Source: Ruminococcus sp. Marseille-P6503 (lineage in GTDB: Bacteria; Bacillota; Clostridia; Oscillospirales; Ruminococcaceae). From it: 64,000 nucleotides of DNA. The stretch covers positions 1,227,263 to 1,291,262 of the forward strand of contig NZ_UWPB01000002.1 in the NCBI RefSeq assembly GCF_900604945.1, given 5' to 3'. The translations under genes and the position numbers were made by a program. This document shows, piece by piece, positions 48,163 to 56,322 of this stretch; position 1 is the first letter of the stretch, and every line of letters starts with the position of its first letter. Under the pieces are notes generated by a model. That model made no database searches, had not been told where the DNA came from, and worked only from the letters and a program-made list of their open reading frames with translations.

Positions 48163-49563
48163 ATGCCGTATATCCCATTTACAGAAGAACAAAAAATTGC
48201 CGCGAACAGCGTAGATTTAGCCGATTTTCTGAGGCTGAGAGGAGAAAAGCTGGAATCGGCGGGGCGGGAACACAAGCTCGTTTACTACGACGGCAGCGGC
48301 AAGCACGACAGTATTACTATAAACGGATCAAGATGGTTCGACCATAAAAATCAGGTGGGCGGCGGAGCCGTAAGGTTCATGCGGTATTTTTACGGTATGG
48401 ATTTTCAGACCGCGGTTCAAGAGCTGTTAGGTCGCACGGTTACTCCCCTGTCCCACAGTCCGCCTAAAGCGGCTGTGCGGGAGGAAAAACCGAAAGAATT
48501 CAAATTGCCCGAAGCAAACGGCAATATGCACAGAGTGTTCGCCTACCTCATAAAACAGCGGTTTATTGCTCCTGACATTATCTCGTACTTTGCAAAGCGG
48601 CATACGCTTTATGAGGATAAGGAGCATCACAACGCCGTTTTTGTAGGGATTGATGAAAAGGGAGTTCCACGGCAGGCAAGCAAGCGTTCAACTAATTCTT
48701 ACGGCAAAAGTTTTAGAATAACCTGCGAGGGTTCAGACACAAAGTACAGCTTTTCCCACTTTGGCGAGTCGGAAAAGCTGTTTGTGTTTGAAGCTCCGAT
48801 CGATATGTTAAGCTATCTTACTTTGAATCCCGAAAACTGGCAGCAGCACTCATATATTGCAATGAACGGTGTTTATGAAAATGCCGTTTTAACGGCGTTA
48901 AAGAATCATACAAACCTCAATGAAATCATTCTTTGCGTAGATAACGATGAAGGAGGAATCGAAGCTGTTGATAGGTTAAAAGACATTCTTGGGGATAACG
49001 GATATACCGATGTAAAACGGCTTGCGCCAAAGTTCAAGGACTGGAACGAGGATTTGAAAGCGCAAAATGGTGCAGAACCGCTTCCTGCCGTGCCTCATAA
49101 GCGAAAGGAAAAATATCTGCGGCAGGCTGAGAATTTAGAGTATCTGAAATGCCGTCCGGATAAGCTGATCTCACGGATCTATGCGACATTCAAAAACGGA
49201 CAATACAAGTATCTGGCTGAGTATGCTTTGGCAGGCTCGGCTTTTTTTATTGGGAAAAACAGCGAAAATTTGATGTTTGAAAAGTTAAAATTCAAGCTGA
49301 AAGATGAGTATAAACCCTATACCGACAAGGGCAAAAAAGCCGCTAAACAAAGAAATCTGCATGACTGTGTTAAGGCGGTAATGAAAGACTTACGGCAGAC
49401 AGCCCGTACCCGTGAGCAGTCGGTACAGACTGCAAAATTGCTGTATCAGCTTGCGGACTGCGCGGTACGCTGTGAAACGGAACAGGAAATGTCCGCTCCT
49501 GTGATCTCGCAGGAAGAAGCGCAGGAAGAAATATCCGAGGCGATAAGCTTCGGGTTCGGATAG
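48163..49563 (+). CDS. DUF3991/toprim-domain protein
   Basis: 466 aa. Opening FTEEQKIAANSVDLADFLRLRG and the RWFDHKNQVGGGAVRFMRYFYG motif are the zinc-less, DUF3991-type N-terminal region of conjugative primase-like proteins. A toprim domain follows (EKLFVFEAPIDMLSYLTL, then IILCVDNDEGGIEAVDRL near residue 255, with the Glu and DxD of the metal site). It may prime or process transferred DNA. The C-terminal 150 residues are helical. ATG at 48163 after CAGGAGGTGG. Confidence 0.85.
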   Translation: MPYIPFTEEQKIAANSVDLADFLRLRGEKLESAGREHKLVYYDGSGKHDSITINGSRWFDHKNQVGGGAVRFMRYFYGMDFQTAVQELLGRTVTPLSHSPPKAAVREEKPKEFKLPEANGNMHRVFAYLIKQRFIAPDIISYFAKRHTLYEDKEHHNAVFVGIDEKGVPRQASKRSTNSYGKSFRITCEGSDTKYSFSHFGESEKLFVFEAPIDMLSYLTLNPENWQQHSYIAMNGVYENAVLTALKNHTNLNEIILCVDNDEGGIEAVDRLKDILGDNGYTDVKRLAPKFKDWNEDLKAQNGAEPLPAVPHKRKEKYLRQAENLEYLKCRPDKLISRIYATFKNGQYKYLAEYALAGSAFFIGKNSENLMFEKLKFKLKDEYKPYTDKGKKAAKQRNLHDCVKAVMKDLRQTARTREQSVQTAKLLYQLADCAVRCETEQEMSAPVISQEEAQEEISEAISFGFG

Positions 49564-49572
49564 GAGGGCTAT

Positions 49573-51360
49573 ATGAATCAGACTCAGATAATCGGAATTA
49601 TAGTCATGCTTGCGGTGTTCGCAGTCATGATGATTTTAGCTTACTGTTCCAACAATTATTCCCTCAATGGAATAAAGAATAAAACTGTGGGAAACGGCCA
49701 GCACGGCACAGCGAGATTTGCAACAAAAGCAGAGGTAAAAAAGACATATACCAAAGTCCCATTTGAGCCTGAGAAATGGCGTAAGGGCGAGAGTTTACCG
49801 CGCAGCTCCAACGGAGGTGTTGTTCAGGGTACTGTAGTCGGCTGCAGAACAAAAGGAAAAAAGACTGTCGCGCTTGTAGACGAGGGCGACGTTCATACCA
49901 TGATGATAGGCGCTGCCGGAGTGGGAAAGACCGCATATTTTCTGTACCCAAATCTTGAATTCGCCTGTGCGTCCGGTATGTCCTTTTTGTCGACAGATAC
50001 CAAAGGCGACGTTGCCCGAAACTACGGAACTATCGCTTCAAAGTACTACGGCTACAACGTTTCCGTGCTTGATTTAAGAAATCCAACACGAAGTAACGAG
50101 AACAATATGCTGCACCTTGTCAACAAATACATGGACGTTTATCTAAAGGACAAAAATGATCTGTCCGCAAAGGCAAAAGCGGAAAAATACGCCAAGATCA
50201 CGGCAAAAACCATTATCAGCATAGGCGGCGCCGATTCCTCCGCAATGGGTCAGAACGCGTTTTTCTACGACGCGGCGGAAGGGCTGCTTGCTTCGCTTAT
50301 TTTACTGATCGCGGAATTCGGAGAGAAAAACGAAAGGCATATCGTTTCCGTGTTCAAGCTTATTCAGGACCTGTTAAAGCCTATAGAGAGCGCCGGAAAA
50401 CAAAAGCCGAAAAACGGCTTTAAGGTATTGATGGAAAAGCTGCCCGACGAGCACAAGGCAAAATGGCTTGCAGGCTCCGCCCTTCATTCCGCGGATCAGG
50501 CGATGATGTCGATCATGTCCACGGCGCTGTCAAGACTCAACAGCTTTATCGACTCGGAAATGGAGCAGATTCTGTGCTTCGGCACGGCGATCGACGCGGA
50601 ACGTTTTTGCTCCGAGAAATCGGCGATATTCATTATACTGCCGGAAGAGGATCAGTCGAAATATTTCATGGTTTCATTGCTGATCCAGCAGCTTTACAGG
50701 GAAATTCTTGTGATCGCCGATGAAAACGGAGGCAAGCTTAAAAACCGCGTTATGTTCTACTGCGATGAGTTCGGAACTTTCCCTAAGATAGAGGGAGCAG
50801 AAGCGATGTTCTCCGCAAGCCGTTCAAGACGGATAAGCATTGTTGCGATTATTCAGTCCTTTGCGCAGCTCGATAAGAATTACGGCAGAGAGGGACAGGA
50901 GATCATAACCGACAACACGCAGCTGACCATTTTCGGCGGTTTTGCGCCCAATTCACAGTCTGCGGAAATTCTGTCCAAATCATTGGGAGAACAGACGGTA
51001 TTAAGCGGTTCTGTTTCGCACGGCAGAGATAAAAGCCAGTCGCTGCAGATGATCGGCAGACCGTTAATGACAACGGACGAGCTTAAAAGTATGCCCAAAG
51101 GACAGTTCATTGTTATGAAAACAGGAACTCACCCCATGATATCTCCCCTGAAGCTGTTTTTCAAGTGGGGTATCAGCTTTGAAGAACCGTACAGCCTTGA
51201 GGATAAAGGCTCAAGAACGGTCACATATATGAAAAAGGAGACTTTGACGCGGGCGGCGGAGCTTAAATACGCCAAAAAGAAAATCGAGGCTCCGGAGGAT
51301 CAGGCGGTAAGCTATGAGGATATGCTGAGAAAAAAGCTGCCAAAGACGGGAGGCGCATAA
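49573..51360 (+). CDS. VirD4-type coupling protein ATPase
   Basis: 595-aa type IV coupling protein that brings the relaxase-DNA complex to the channel. N-terminal membrane helix (IIGIIVMLAVFAVMMILAYC), Walker A GAAGVGKT near residues 113-120, and Walker B VMFYCDEFG with Asp near 398; SFAQLDKNYGREG and PKGQFIVMKTGTHPM are typical VirD4/TraG stretches. Nine bases after the toprim gene, with GGAGG before ATG. Confidence 0.93.
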   Translation: MNQTQIIGIIVMLAVFAVMMILAYCSNNYSLNGIKNKTVGNGQHGTARFATKAEVKKTYTKVPFEPEKWRKGESLPRSSNGGVVQGTVVGCRTKGKKTVALVDEGDVHTMMIGAAGVGKTAYFLYPNLEFACASGMSFLSTDTKGDVARNYGTIASKYYGYNVSVLDLRNPTRSNENNMLHLVNKYMDVYLKDKNDLSAKAKAEKYAKITAKTIISIGGADSSAMGQNAFFYDAAEGLLASLILLIAEFGEKNERHIVSVFKLIQDLLKPIESAGKQKPKNGFKVLMEKLPDEHKAKWLAGSALHSADQAMMSIMSTALSRLNSFIDSEMEQILCFGTAIDAERFCSEKSAIFIILPEEDQSKYFMVSLLIQQLYREILVIADENGGKLKNRVMFYCDEFGTFPKIEGAEAMFSASRSRRISIVAIIQSFAQLDKNYGREGQEIITDNTQLTIFGGFAPNSQSAEILSKSLGEQTVLSGSVSHGRDKSQSLQMIGRPLMTTDELKSMPKGQFIVMKTGTHPMISPLKLFFKWGISFEEPYSLEDKGSRTVTYMKKETLTRAAELKYAKKKIEAPEDQAVSYEDMLRKKLPKTGGA

Positions 51361-51363
51361 CGC

Positions 51364-51621
51364 TTGAGGTTTTCAAGAGAGATATACGAATACGATCTGC
51401 CTCACAGGGCGGTGGCTGTGTATATGTACCTGTCCAACCGCGCGGGAAGAAAAAAGAAGTGTTTTCCTTCCGTTAAAACTATATCGGAGGATCTGAGCGT
51501 TTCAAAGTCAACGGTATTCAGGGCGCTGAACGACTTGGAAAAAGCAGGGCTCATAGAACGCAGGGAAAGGTACAGGACAAGCGGCGGAAGAAGCTCTAAC
51601 CTTTACCTTATTAAAAGTTGA
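51364..51621 (+). CDS. Small winged-helix/HTH protein
   Basis: 85-aa DNA-binding protein. DLPHRAVAVYMYLSNRAG followed by FPSVKTISEDLSVSKSTVFRALNDLEKAGLIERR is a MarR/ReplicA-like winged helix with a clear recognition helix, of the type found in replication-initiator N domains. TTG at 51364 has GGAGG twelve bases upstream, placing it in the transfer operon four bases after virD4. Possible autoregulator of transfer genes. Confidence 0.8.
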   Translation: MRFSREIYEYDLPHRAVAVYMYLSNRAGRKKKCFPSVKTISEDLSVSKSTVFRALNDLEKAGLIERRERYRTSGGRSSNLYLIKS

Positions 51622-51734
51622 TTAAATTGAAAACCGCTGTAGAACAGATCAGATATTACGTACAGCGGAATAATAAAAATAAGGAATACCGTCGGATAAA
51701 TCCGGCGGTATTTTCATATATACGGAGGGTGAAA

Positions 51735-51902
51735 ATGAATGCAAAGAGAAAACGGCGCGGAATATACAGGATATCTAAAAGGTATTCGCTGATACGGATA
51801 CGCAGACGGCGCCGCTTTTACTGTTTTAAAAAATCATCAGAGGAAAAAATACGAACAGATCAGTTTGATCGGAAAGGAAAACGGCAATGTTTGAATGGAT
51901 AG
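51735..51902 (+). CDS. Possible small basic protein
   Basis: 55 codons starting at ATG 51735, which has a good site (CGGAGGGTG) five bases before. The product is very Arg/Lys-rich (RISKRYSLIRIRRRRRFYCF). It overlaps the start of the next gene by 16 bases. The frame is open upstream to 51618 but without a second site. It could be a nucleic-acid-binding microprotein or merely a translated leader. Confidence 0.4.
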   Translation: MNAKRKRRGIYRISKRYSLIRIRRRRRFYCFKKSSEEKIRTDQFDRKGKRQCLNG

Positions 51903-52804
51903 GCGACGCTGTGGAATGGGTAGGAGAAAAGCTGTTCGGGGTGGTGGAATCGGTAGGTTCGGCGATCTCCTCGGCTGTCTGGGACGTTATGCTTGAATGG
52001 ATGTACGATACGATATACGGAGCGGTTGCCGATCTGTTCGGAATGATAAACGGAATGGGCGCGGGAATCTTTTCGCTTGCATGGGTGGAAGCCTTCCTTA
52101 AGCTTTTTTCCCTGTTCGGCTGGGCGCTGTTTGCAGTAGGGCTTGTTGTCGCTGCGTTTGATACGGCGATCGAATATCAGACGGGACGGGCGAATATTCA
52201 GGGAACGTGCCTTAACGTTCTTAAAGGTTTTATTGCTGTAATGCTGTTTACCCAGCTTCCTGTGGAGCTGTATAAATTCTGCATAACGCTTCAGAGCACA
52301 TTCTCAGGCGATCTTCTCGGCTCGTTTATAGGGGCGAACAAGGGAGACCTCGGAGCTACGGCGACAATAGTGCTGCACTCTACGATAGGTTTATCAGGAC
52401 TGCTTGGAATACTGACGGTTATCGCCCTTGCCTACTGCGTTTTAAAGCTGTTTTTTGCCAATATAAAAAGAGGCGGAATACTGCTGTGTCAGATCGCCGT
52501 GGGAAGTCTGTATATGTTTTCCGTTCCCAGAGGATACGCGGACGGCTTCAGCAGCTGGTGCAAGCAGATTTTCGCTTTGTGTCTGACTGCGTTTTTACAG
52601 ACCAGCCTGCTGTTTTTGGGACTTCTTACATGGCAGACCAACAGGCTTTTAGGACTTGGAATAATGCTTTCGGCAAACGAGGTTCCGAGGATCGCTCAGC
52701 ATTTCGGACTGGATACAAGCGTAAGAGTCAATATGACGAGCGTTTCCCACACTGTGAATACCGCCGTAAGGGCGGGTCAGTTCGTAGCGAAAAAGCTTGC
52801 GTGA
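51887..52804 (+). CDS. TrbL/VirB6-like conjugation membrane protein (DUF6045 type)
   Basis: 305 aa with about six membrane helices (for example AWVEAFLKLFSLFGWALFAV, LLGILTVIALAYCVLKLFF, FALCLTAFLQTSLLFLGLL). Starts with an amphipathic EWIGDAVEWVGEKLFG. The length, topology and position between virD4 and prgI are those of the VirB6-like channel subunit of Gram-positive systems. ATG at 51887 follows GGAAAGG. Confidence 0.82.
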   Translation: MFEWIGDAVEWVGEKLFGVVESVGSAISSAVWDVMLEWMYDTIYGAVADLFGMINGMGAGIFSLAWVEAFLKLFSLFGWALFAVGLVVAAFDTAIEYQTGRANIQGTCLNVLKGFIAVMLFTQLPVELYKFCITLQSTFSGDLLGSFIGANKGDLGATATIVLHSTIGLSGLLGILTVIALAYCVLKLFFANIKRGGILLCQIAVGSLYMFSVPRGYADGFSSWCKQIFALCLTAFLQTSLLFLGLLTWQTNRLLGLGIMLSANEVPRIAQHFGLDTSVRVNMTSVSHTVNTAVRAGQFVAKKLA

Positions 52805-52810
52805 TTTAAG

Positions 52811-52839
52811 TTGACTTTGCCAGATTCCGGTGATATACT
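52811..52839 (+). promoter_or_regulatory. Promoter of the metallophosphoesterase gene inside the transfer operon
   Basis: TTGACT (52811-52816), 17-base spacer ending TGA, TATACT (52834-52839), directly after the stop of the TrbL-like gene. Confidence 0.7.
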
Positions 52840-52861
52840 GTGTAATCAGGAGGGATGACGG

Positions 52862-53554
52862 ATGATATATATAACCGGAGATACGCACGGAGATTTTAGG
52901 AGAATAAAGGAGTTTTGCAGGTTAGCCAATACGACGGCCGAGGACGTTATCGTTATACTTGGCGACGCCGGAATAAATTATTACGGTAACGAAAGCGACG
53001 GACGGTTAAAATATATTCTTTCCAAGCTTCCTGTTACACTTTTTTGTATTCACGGAAACCATGAAATGCGTCCTCAGAAGCTGCCGGACTATGAGCAGAT
53101 AATATGGAACGGCGGAATTGTATACAAAGAAAGCAAGTATCCGAATCTGCTGTTTGCAGCCGACGGAGAAATATATGACCTGGACGGACTGAAATGTCTC
53201 GTAATAGGCGGAGCTTACAGCGTAGATAAGGGATACAGGCTTATGAAGGGATACGGCTGGTGGGATGACGAGCAGCCGTCGGAAGAAATAAAAAGAAAAA
53301 CAGAGGCTGTACTGAAAGACAATCCTATAGATATTGTTCTTAGTCATACCTGTCCGTTAAAATATCAGCCTGCGGAGGCTTTTCTAAGCTGTGTAAATCA
53401 GAAAACGGTTGATACAAGCACAGAGATATGGCTGGATCATATTGAAGAAATTACAGACTATAAAAAATGGTACTGCGGTCATTATCATATCCGCAAAAGA
53501 ACAGATAAGCTTCAGTTTATGTTTGATGACATTGAAGAATTAAAAATCCGCTGA
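52862..53554 (+). CDS. Calcineurin-like metallophosphoesterase (ICE cargo)
   Basis: 230-aa phosphoesterase. The metal-binding motifs are in order: GDTHGD (Asp7, His9), LGDAG near residue 34, GNHE near 59, SHTCPL near 157, and CGHYH near 199. Substrate unknown (nucleotide or phosphoprotein). It has its own promoter and terminator and splits the TrbL-like and PrgI genes, so it is an inserted cargo gene rather than part of the machinery. Confidence 0.85.
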   Translation: MIYITGDTHGDFRRIKEFCRLANTTAEDVIVILGDAGINYYGNESDGRLKYILSKLPVTLFCIHGNHEMRPQKLPDYEQIIWNGGIVYKESKYPNLLFAADGEIYDLDGLKCLVIGGAYSVDKGYRLMKGYGWWDDEQPSEEIKRKTEAVLKDNPIDIVLSHTCPLKYQPAEAFLSCVNQKTVDTSTEIWLDHIEEITDYKKWYCGHYHIRKRTDKLQFMFDDIEELKIR

Positions 53555-53570
53555 TTTGCAGCGGATTTTT
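53544..53570 (+). terminator. Terminator of the metallophosphoesterase gene
   Basis: AAATCCGCTG (53544-53553) and CAGCGGATTT (53559-53568) with more T; the first arm codes for the last codons of the gene. Confidence 0.85.
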
Positions 53571-53591
53571 TAATACCCGAAAGGAGAAAGT

Positions 53592-53855
53592 ATGAAAAAA
53601 ACATATATCTATCCCCAGAATATGAAAGCCGGATCAAGGCTGTGGCTGTGGAGTATAAGGGATTTCCTTATCATATGCCTCGGACTGATACTGTCCGTGG
53701 TTTTGCTGACTCAGCTCTGGACCTTTCTGCCCTTTGCGGTAACGGCTGTGTTTGCGTTTTTATCAATAAGACTTGAAGAAACCACGGTCATGGACTATAT
53801 AGTCTGCGCCTTCCGCTTTTTTGTAACGGCGCAGCAGATATATTACTGGAGGTAA
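53592..53855 (+). CDS. PrgI-family conjugation protein
   Basis: 87 aa with two adjacent membrane helices (FLIICLGLILSVVLLTQLW, FLPFAVTAVFAFLSIRL) and a conserved end CAFRFFVTAQQIYYWR, the PrgI/VirB3-like subunit that sits with VirB4. ATG at 53592 follows AAAGGAG; the next gene begins four bases after its stop. Confidence 0.87.
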   Translation: MKKTYIYPQNMKAGSRLWLWSIRDFLIICLGLILSVVLLTQLWTFLPFAVTAVFAFLSIRLEETTVMDYIVCAFRFFVTAQQIYYWR

Positions 53856-53859
53856 CAAG

Positions 53860-54447
53860 ATGAAAAACAAAAAATCAACGCAAAGCCTGTTCGGACTGAA
53901 AGGCTTCGGCAGATACGGACTGAAAACGGAAAAAGGCGAGCTGTCCTTTTTCAGCGTTCAGCCCACCAATATATCCGTATTGTCAAATGAAAATATTGAT
54001 ACGAAGATACGCCGCCTTATGACGCTGCTGAGCATGATACCGGAGCTTGAAATAATCTGTCTTGACAGCTGCGAATGCTTCGACGGCAACAAGATCAATA
54101 TCAGAAACAGGATAGACTGCGAAGAAAATCCCGCTGTCATAAAGCTGCTGGAACAGGACATGGAGTTTTTAGACGACATTCAGCTTGAAATGTCTACCGC
54201 AAGACAGTTTATGTTCTGCGTAAGAACAAAGGACAAAAAGGAATCGCAGATATTTCAGCAGATAAACCGCGCTTCCAAAATAATATCGGAGCATGGCTTT
54301 GACGTCAGAAGAATGAATAAGGAGGATATAAAGAGAATGCTGGCTATTTACTTTGACGTCTCTATGAACGGAGATAAAATCGAGGACGCGGAGGGAGAAA
54401 AATATATTGAGCCGATACAGGATAAGGAGAAGCCGTATGCCGTTTAA
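53860..54447 (+). CDS. TrsD-like conjugation protein
   Basis: 195 aa, soluble. It resembles the TrsD/TraD family that in related systems corresponds to a detached N-terminal part of VirB4: SLFGLKGFGRYGLKTEKGE at the start, then TNISVLSNENIDTKIRRLM and QIFQQINRASKIISEHGFDVRRM near residue 130-155. It overlaps the virB4 start by 11 bases. Confidence 0.8.
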   Translation: MKNKKSTQSLFGLKGFGRYGLKTEKGELSFFSVQPTNISVLSNENIDTKIRRLMTLLSMIPELEIICLDSCECFDGNKINIRNRIDCEENPAVIKLLEQDMEFLDDIQLEMSTARQFMFCVRTKDKKESQIFQQINRASKIISEHGFDVRRMNKEDIKRMLAIYFDVSMNGDKIEDAEGEKYIEPIQDKEKPYAV

Positions 54448-56260
54448 AAAAAGAGCGATGACTCCGGAACAGGCGGAGGAAATCAGAATACAGGAGTTTT
54501 TTGACCGCGTCGTTCCCGGCACGGTCCGTTTTTTTACCGACCATTTTATTTGCGGCAATTCGTATAAATGCGTGTGGGCGGTCAGAGAATGGCCGCCTAC
54601 CACCGAAGAACAGGCTATCCTCGCCCATCTTGCCGACAGAAGCTCGGTTACTTTAAGAATATATAACCGCCTTGTGGACAGCGCCGAGCAAAGGCAGATA
54701 ATTCAGCACGCCGCAAGAAGAAACAAGCTTATGTCGACTGTAAACGACGTAACGGAATCGATTGCCGCGGAAAGCAATTTACAGGACGTTGTTCAGCTTA
54801 TTGCCGATATGCGCCGAAACAAGGAACCGCTGCTGCACTGCGCCGTGTTTATCGAACTGAAAGCGGTAAGCGAGGACAAGCTTAAGGAGCTTCAGTCGGA
54901 TATACTAATGGAGCTTACGCGCTCAAAAATAACTGTCGACAGACTGATTCTACGTCAGAAAGAAGGCATGCTCTCAGCTCTGCCGTTCGGATACAATGTG
55001 TTCGGCAGTCTGTATGAACGCGTTCTTCCGGCAAGCTCGGTCGCAAATCTCTATCCGCTGAATTACAGCGGAAAAACCGATGAAAAGGGCTTCTATATCG
55101 GAAAAGATAAGTTCGGAACAAACATTTTGGCGGACTTTGATAAGCGGAGCGACGACAAGACAAACGCAAACGTTCTCATTTTAGGAAACAGCGGTCAGGG
55201 AAAGTCGTACCTTATGAAGCTTTTGCTTACCAATATGAGGGAGAGCGGAAAAAGCATAATAATTTTATACGCTGAACAGGAGTACAAGGAGCTGACGGAA
55301 AATCTGGGAGGAACCTATCTCGATTTCATGTCGGGAGAATATATGATAAATCACCTTGAACCAAAAACCTTCGGCGAAACTGAGCGTGACGGACAGTCTC
55401 CGGAAGCGTTCAGAAGGGTAACAAGGCTAAGTCAGCACATATCATATTTAAAGGACTTTTTCAGAGCATACAAAGACTTTTCTGACAGCGAGATAGATAC
55501 GATAGAAATTATGTTAATGAAATTGTATGCAAGATTCGGTATTGACGACCTCACTGATTTCAACAGGCTGAAGCCGGAGGATTATCCTACAATGACTGAT
55601 CTTTATGAACTGACGGAAAAGGAATTCATGATTTTCGACGAGGAAAAGAAACGTTTGTACACAGAGGAAATACTGCAGAACATCTGTCTGGGACTGCATT
55701 CTATGTGCAGAGGAGCTGAAGCAAAATATTTCAACGGGCATACTAACGTTAAGGATTCAAAGTTTCTGTGCTTTGGAGTAAAAGGTCTTATGGACACCAA
55801 CAAAAGGCTTAAAAACGCTCTTTTGTTCAATATTCTGAGCTACATGTCAAATCAGCTTTTAGGCGAAGGGAACACCGCCGCGGCAATAGACGAGCTTTAT
55901 TTATTCCTTTCAAATCTGACAGCCATCGAGTACATCAGAAACGCCATGAAAAGAGTGCGGAAAAAGGAATCTGCAATGGTGATCGCAAGCCAGAATATCG
56001 ACGATTTCCTGCTGCCCGAGATCAGGGAGCTTACTAGACCGCTGTTTGCTATTCCTATCCATCAGTTTCTGTTCAACGCGGGCAACGTAGAACCAAGAGC
56101 GTATACCGATATGCTTCAATTAGAAATGTCGGAGTTTTCGCTCGTAAAATATCCCCAACAGGGTCTGTGCCTTTATCGCTGCGGTAATGAGAGGTATCTG
56201 CTTCAGGTTCACGCGCCGGAGTACAAGGAAAAGCTGTTCGGCGTGGCGGGAGGAAGATAG
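54437..56260 (+). CDS. virB4: VirB4-type conjugation ATPase
   Basis: 607-aa ATPase that energises the type IV secretion channel. Walker A GNSGQGKS at residues 250-257 and Walker B AAAIDELY with Asp485. The segment ILYAEQEYKELTENLGGTY and the C-terminal SLVKYPQQGLCLYRC.NERY pattern are family features. ATG at 54437 has AAGGAG eight bases before it. The 3' part is repeated in degraded form at 57610-57757, after the HipA-like gene. Confidence 0.93.
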   Translation: MPFKKRAMTPEQAEEIRIQEFFDRVVPGTVRFFTDHFICGNSYKCVWAVREWPPTTEEQAILAHLADRSSVTLRIYNRLVDSAEQRQIIQHAARRNKLMSTVNDVTESIAAESNLQDVVQLIADMRRNKEPLLHCAVFIELKAVSEDKLKELQSDILMELTRSKITVDRLILRQKEGMLSALPFGYNVFGSLYERVLPASSVANLYPLNYSGKTDEKGFYIGKDKFGTNILADFDKRSDDKTNANVLILGNSGQGKSYLMKLLLTNMRESGKSIIILYAEQEYKELTENLGGTYLDFMSGEYMINHLEPKTFGETERDGQSPEAFRRVTRLSQHISYLKDFFRAYKDFSDSEIDTIEIMLMKLYARFGIDDLTDFNRLKPEDYPTMTDLYELTEKEFMIFDEEKKRLYTEEILQNICLGLHSMCRGAEAKYFNGHTNVKDSKFLCFGVKGLMDTNKRLKNALLFNILSYMSNQLLGEGNTAAAIDELYLFLSNLTAIEYIRNAMKRVRKKESAMVIASQNIDDFLLPEIRELTRPLFAIPIHQFLFNAGNVEPRAYTDMLQLEMSEFSLVKYPQQGLCLYRCGNERYLLQVHAPEYKEKLFGVAGGR

Positions 56261-56289
56261 TTGAATTATTATCGTTTGTATGGTATACT
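56261..56289 (+). promoter_or_regulatory. Promoter of the HipA-like gene
   Basis: TTGAAT (56261-56266), 17-base spacer ending TGG (extended -10), TATACT (56284-56289). It begins at the base after the virB4 stop. Confidence 0.7.
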
Positions 56290-56322
56290 ATTATTGATAA
56301 ACTCAGTATTGGAGTGAGAAAA

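Larger units (their letters stand above)
47823..48347 (+). pseudogene. DUF6809-like small protein, frameshifted by a 25-bp tandem duplication
   Basis: Paralogue of 47562-47804, start GTG at 47823 after GGAGGTG. The reading runs normally to MKLGAKLIVSL and then enters a perfect 25-bp tandem duplication (48031-48055, 48056-48080). Because 25 is not a multiple of three, the frame shifts, and the protein gains a nonsense tail of about 85 residues that runs 185 bases into the next gene. Removing one unit gives KLGAKLIVSLLR then TGA at 48088-48090, matching the paralogue's end IKLGAQLIITLLKD. The intact form would be about 80 aa. Confidence 0.75.
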
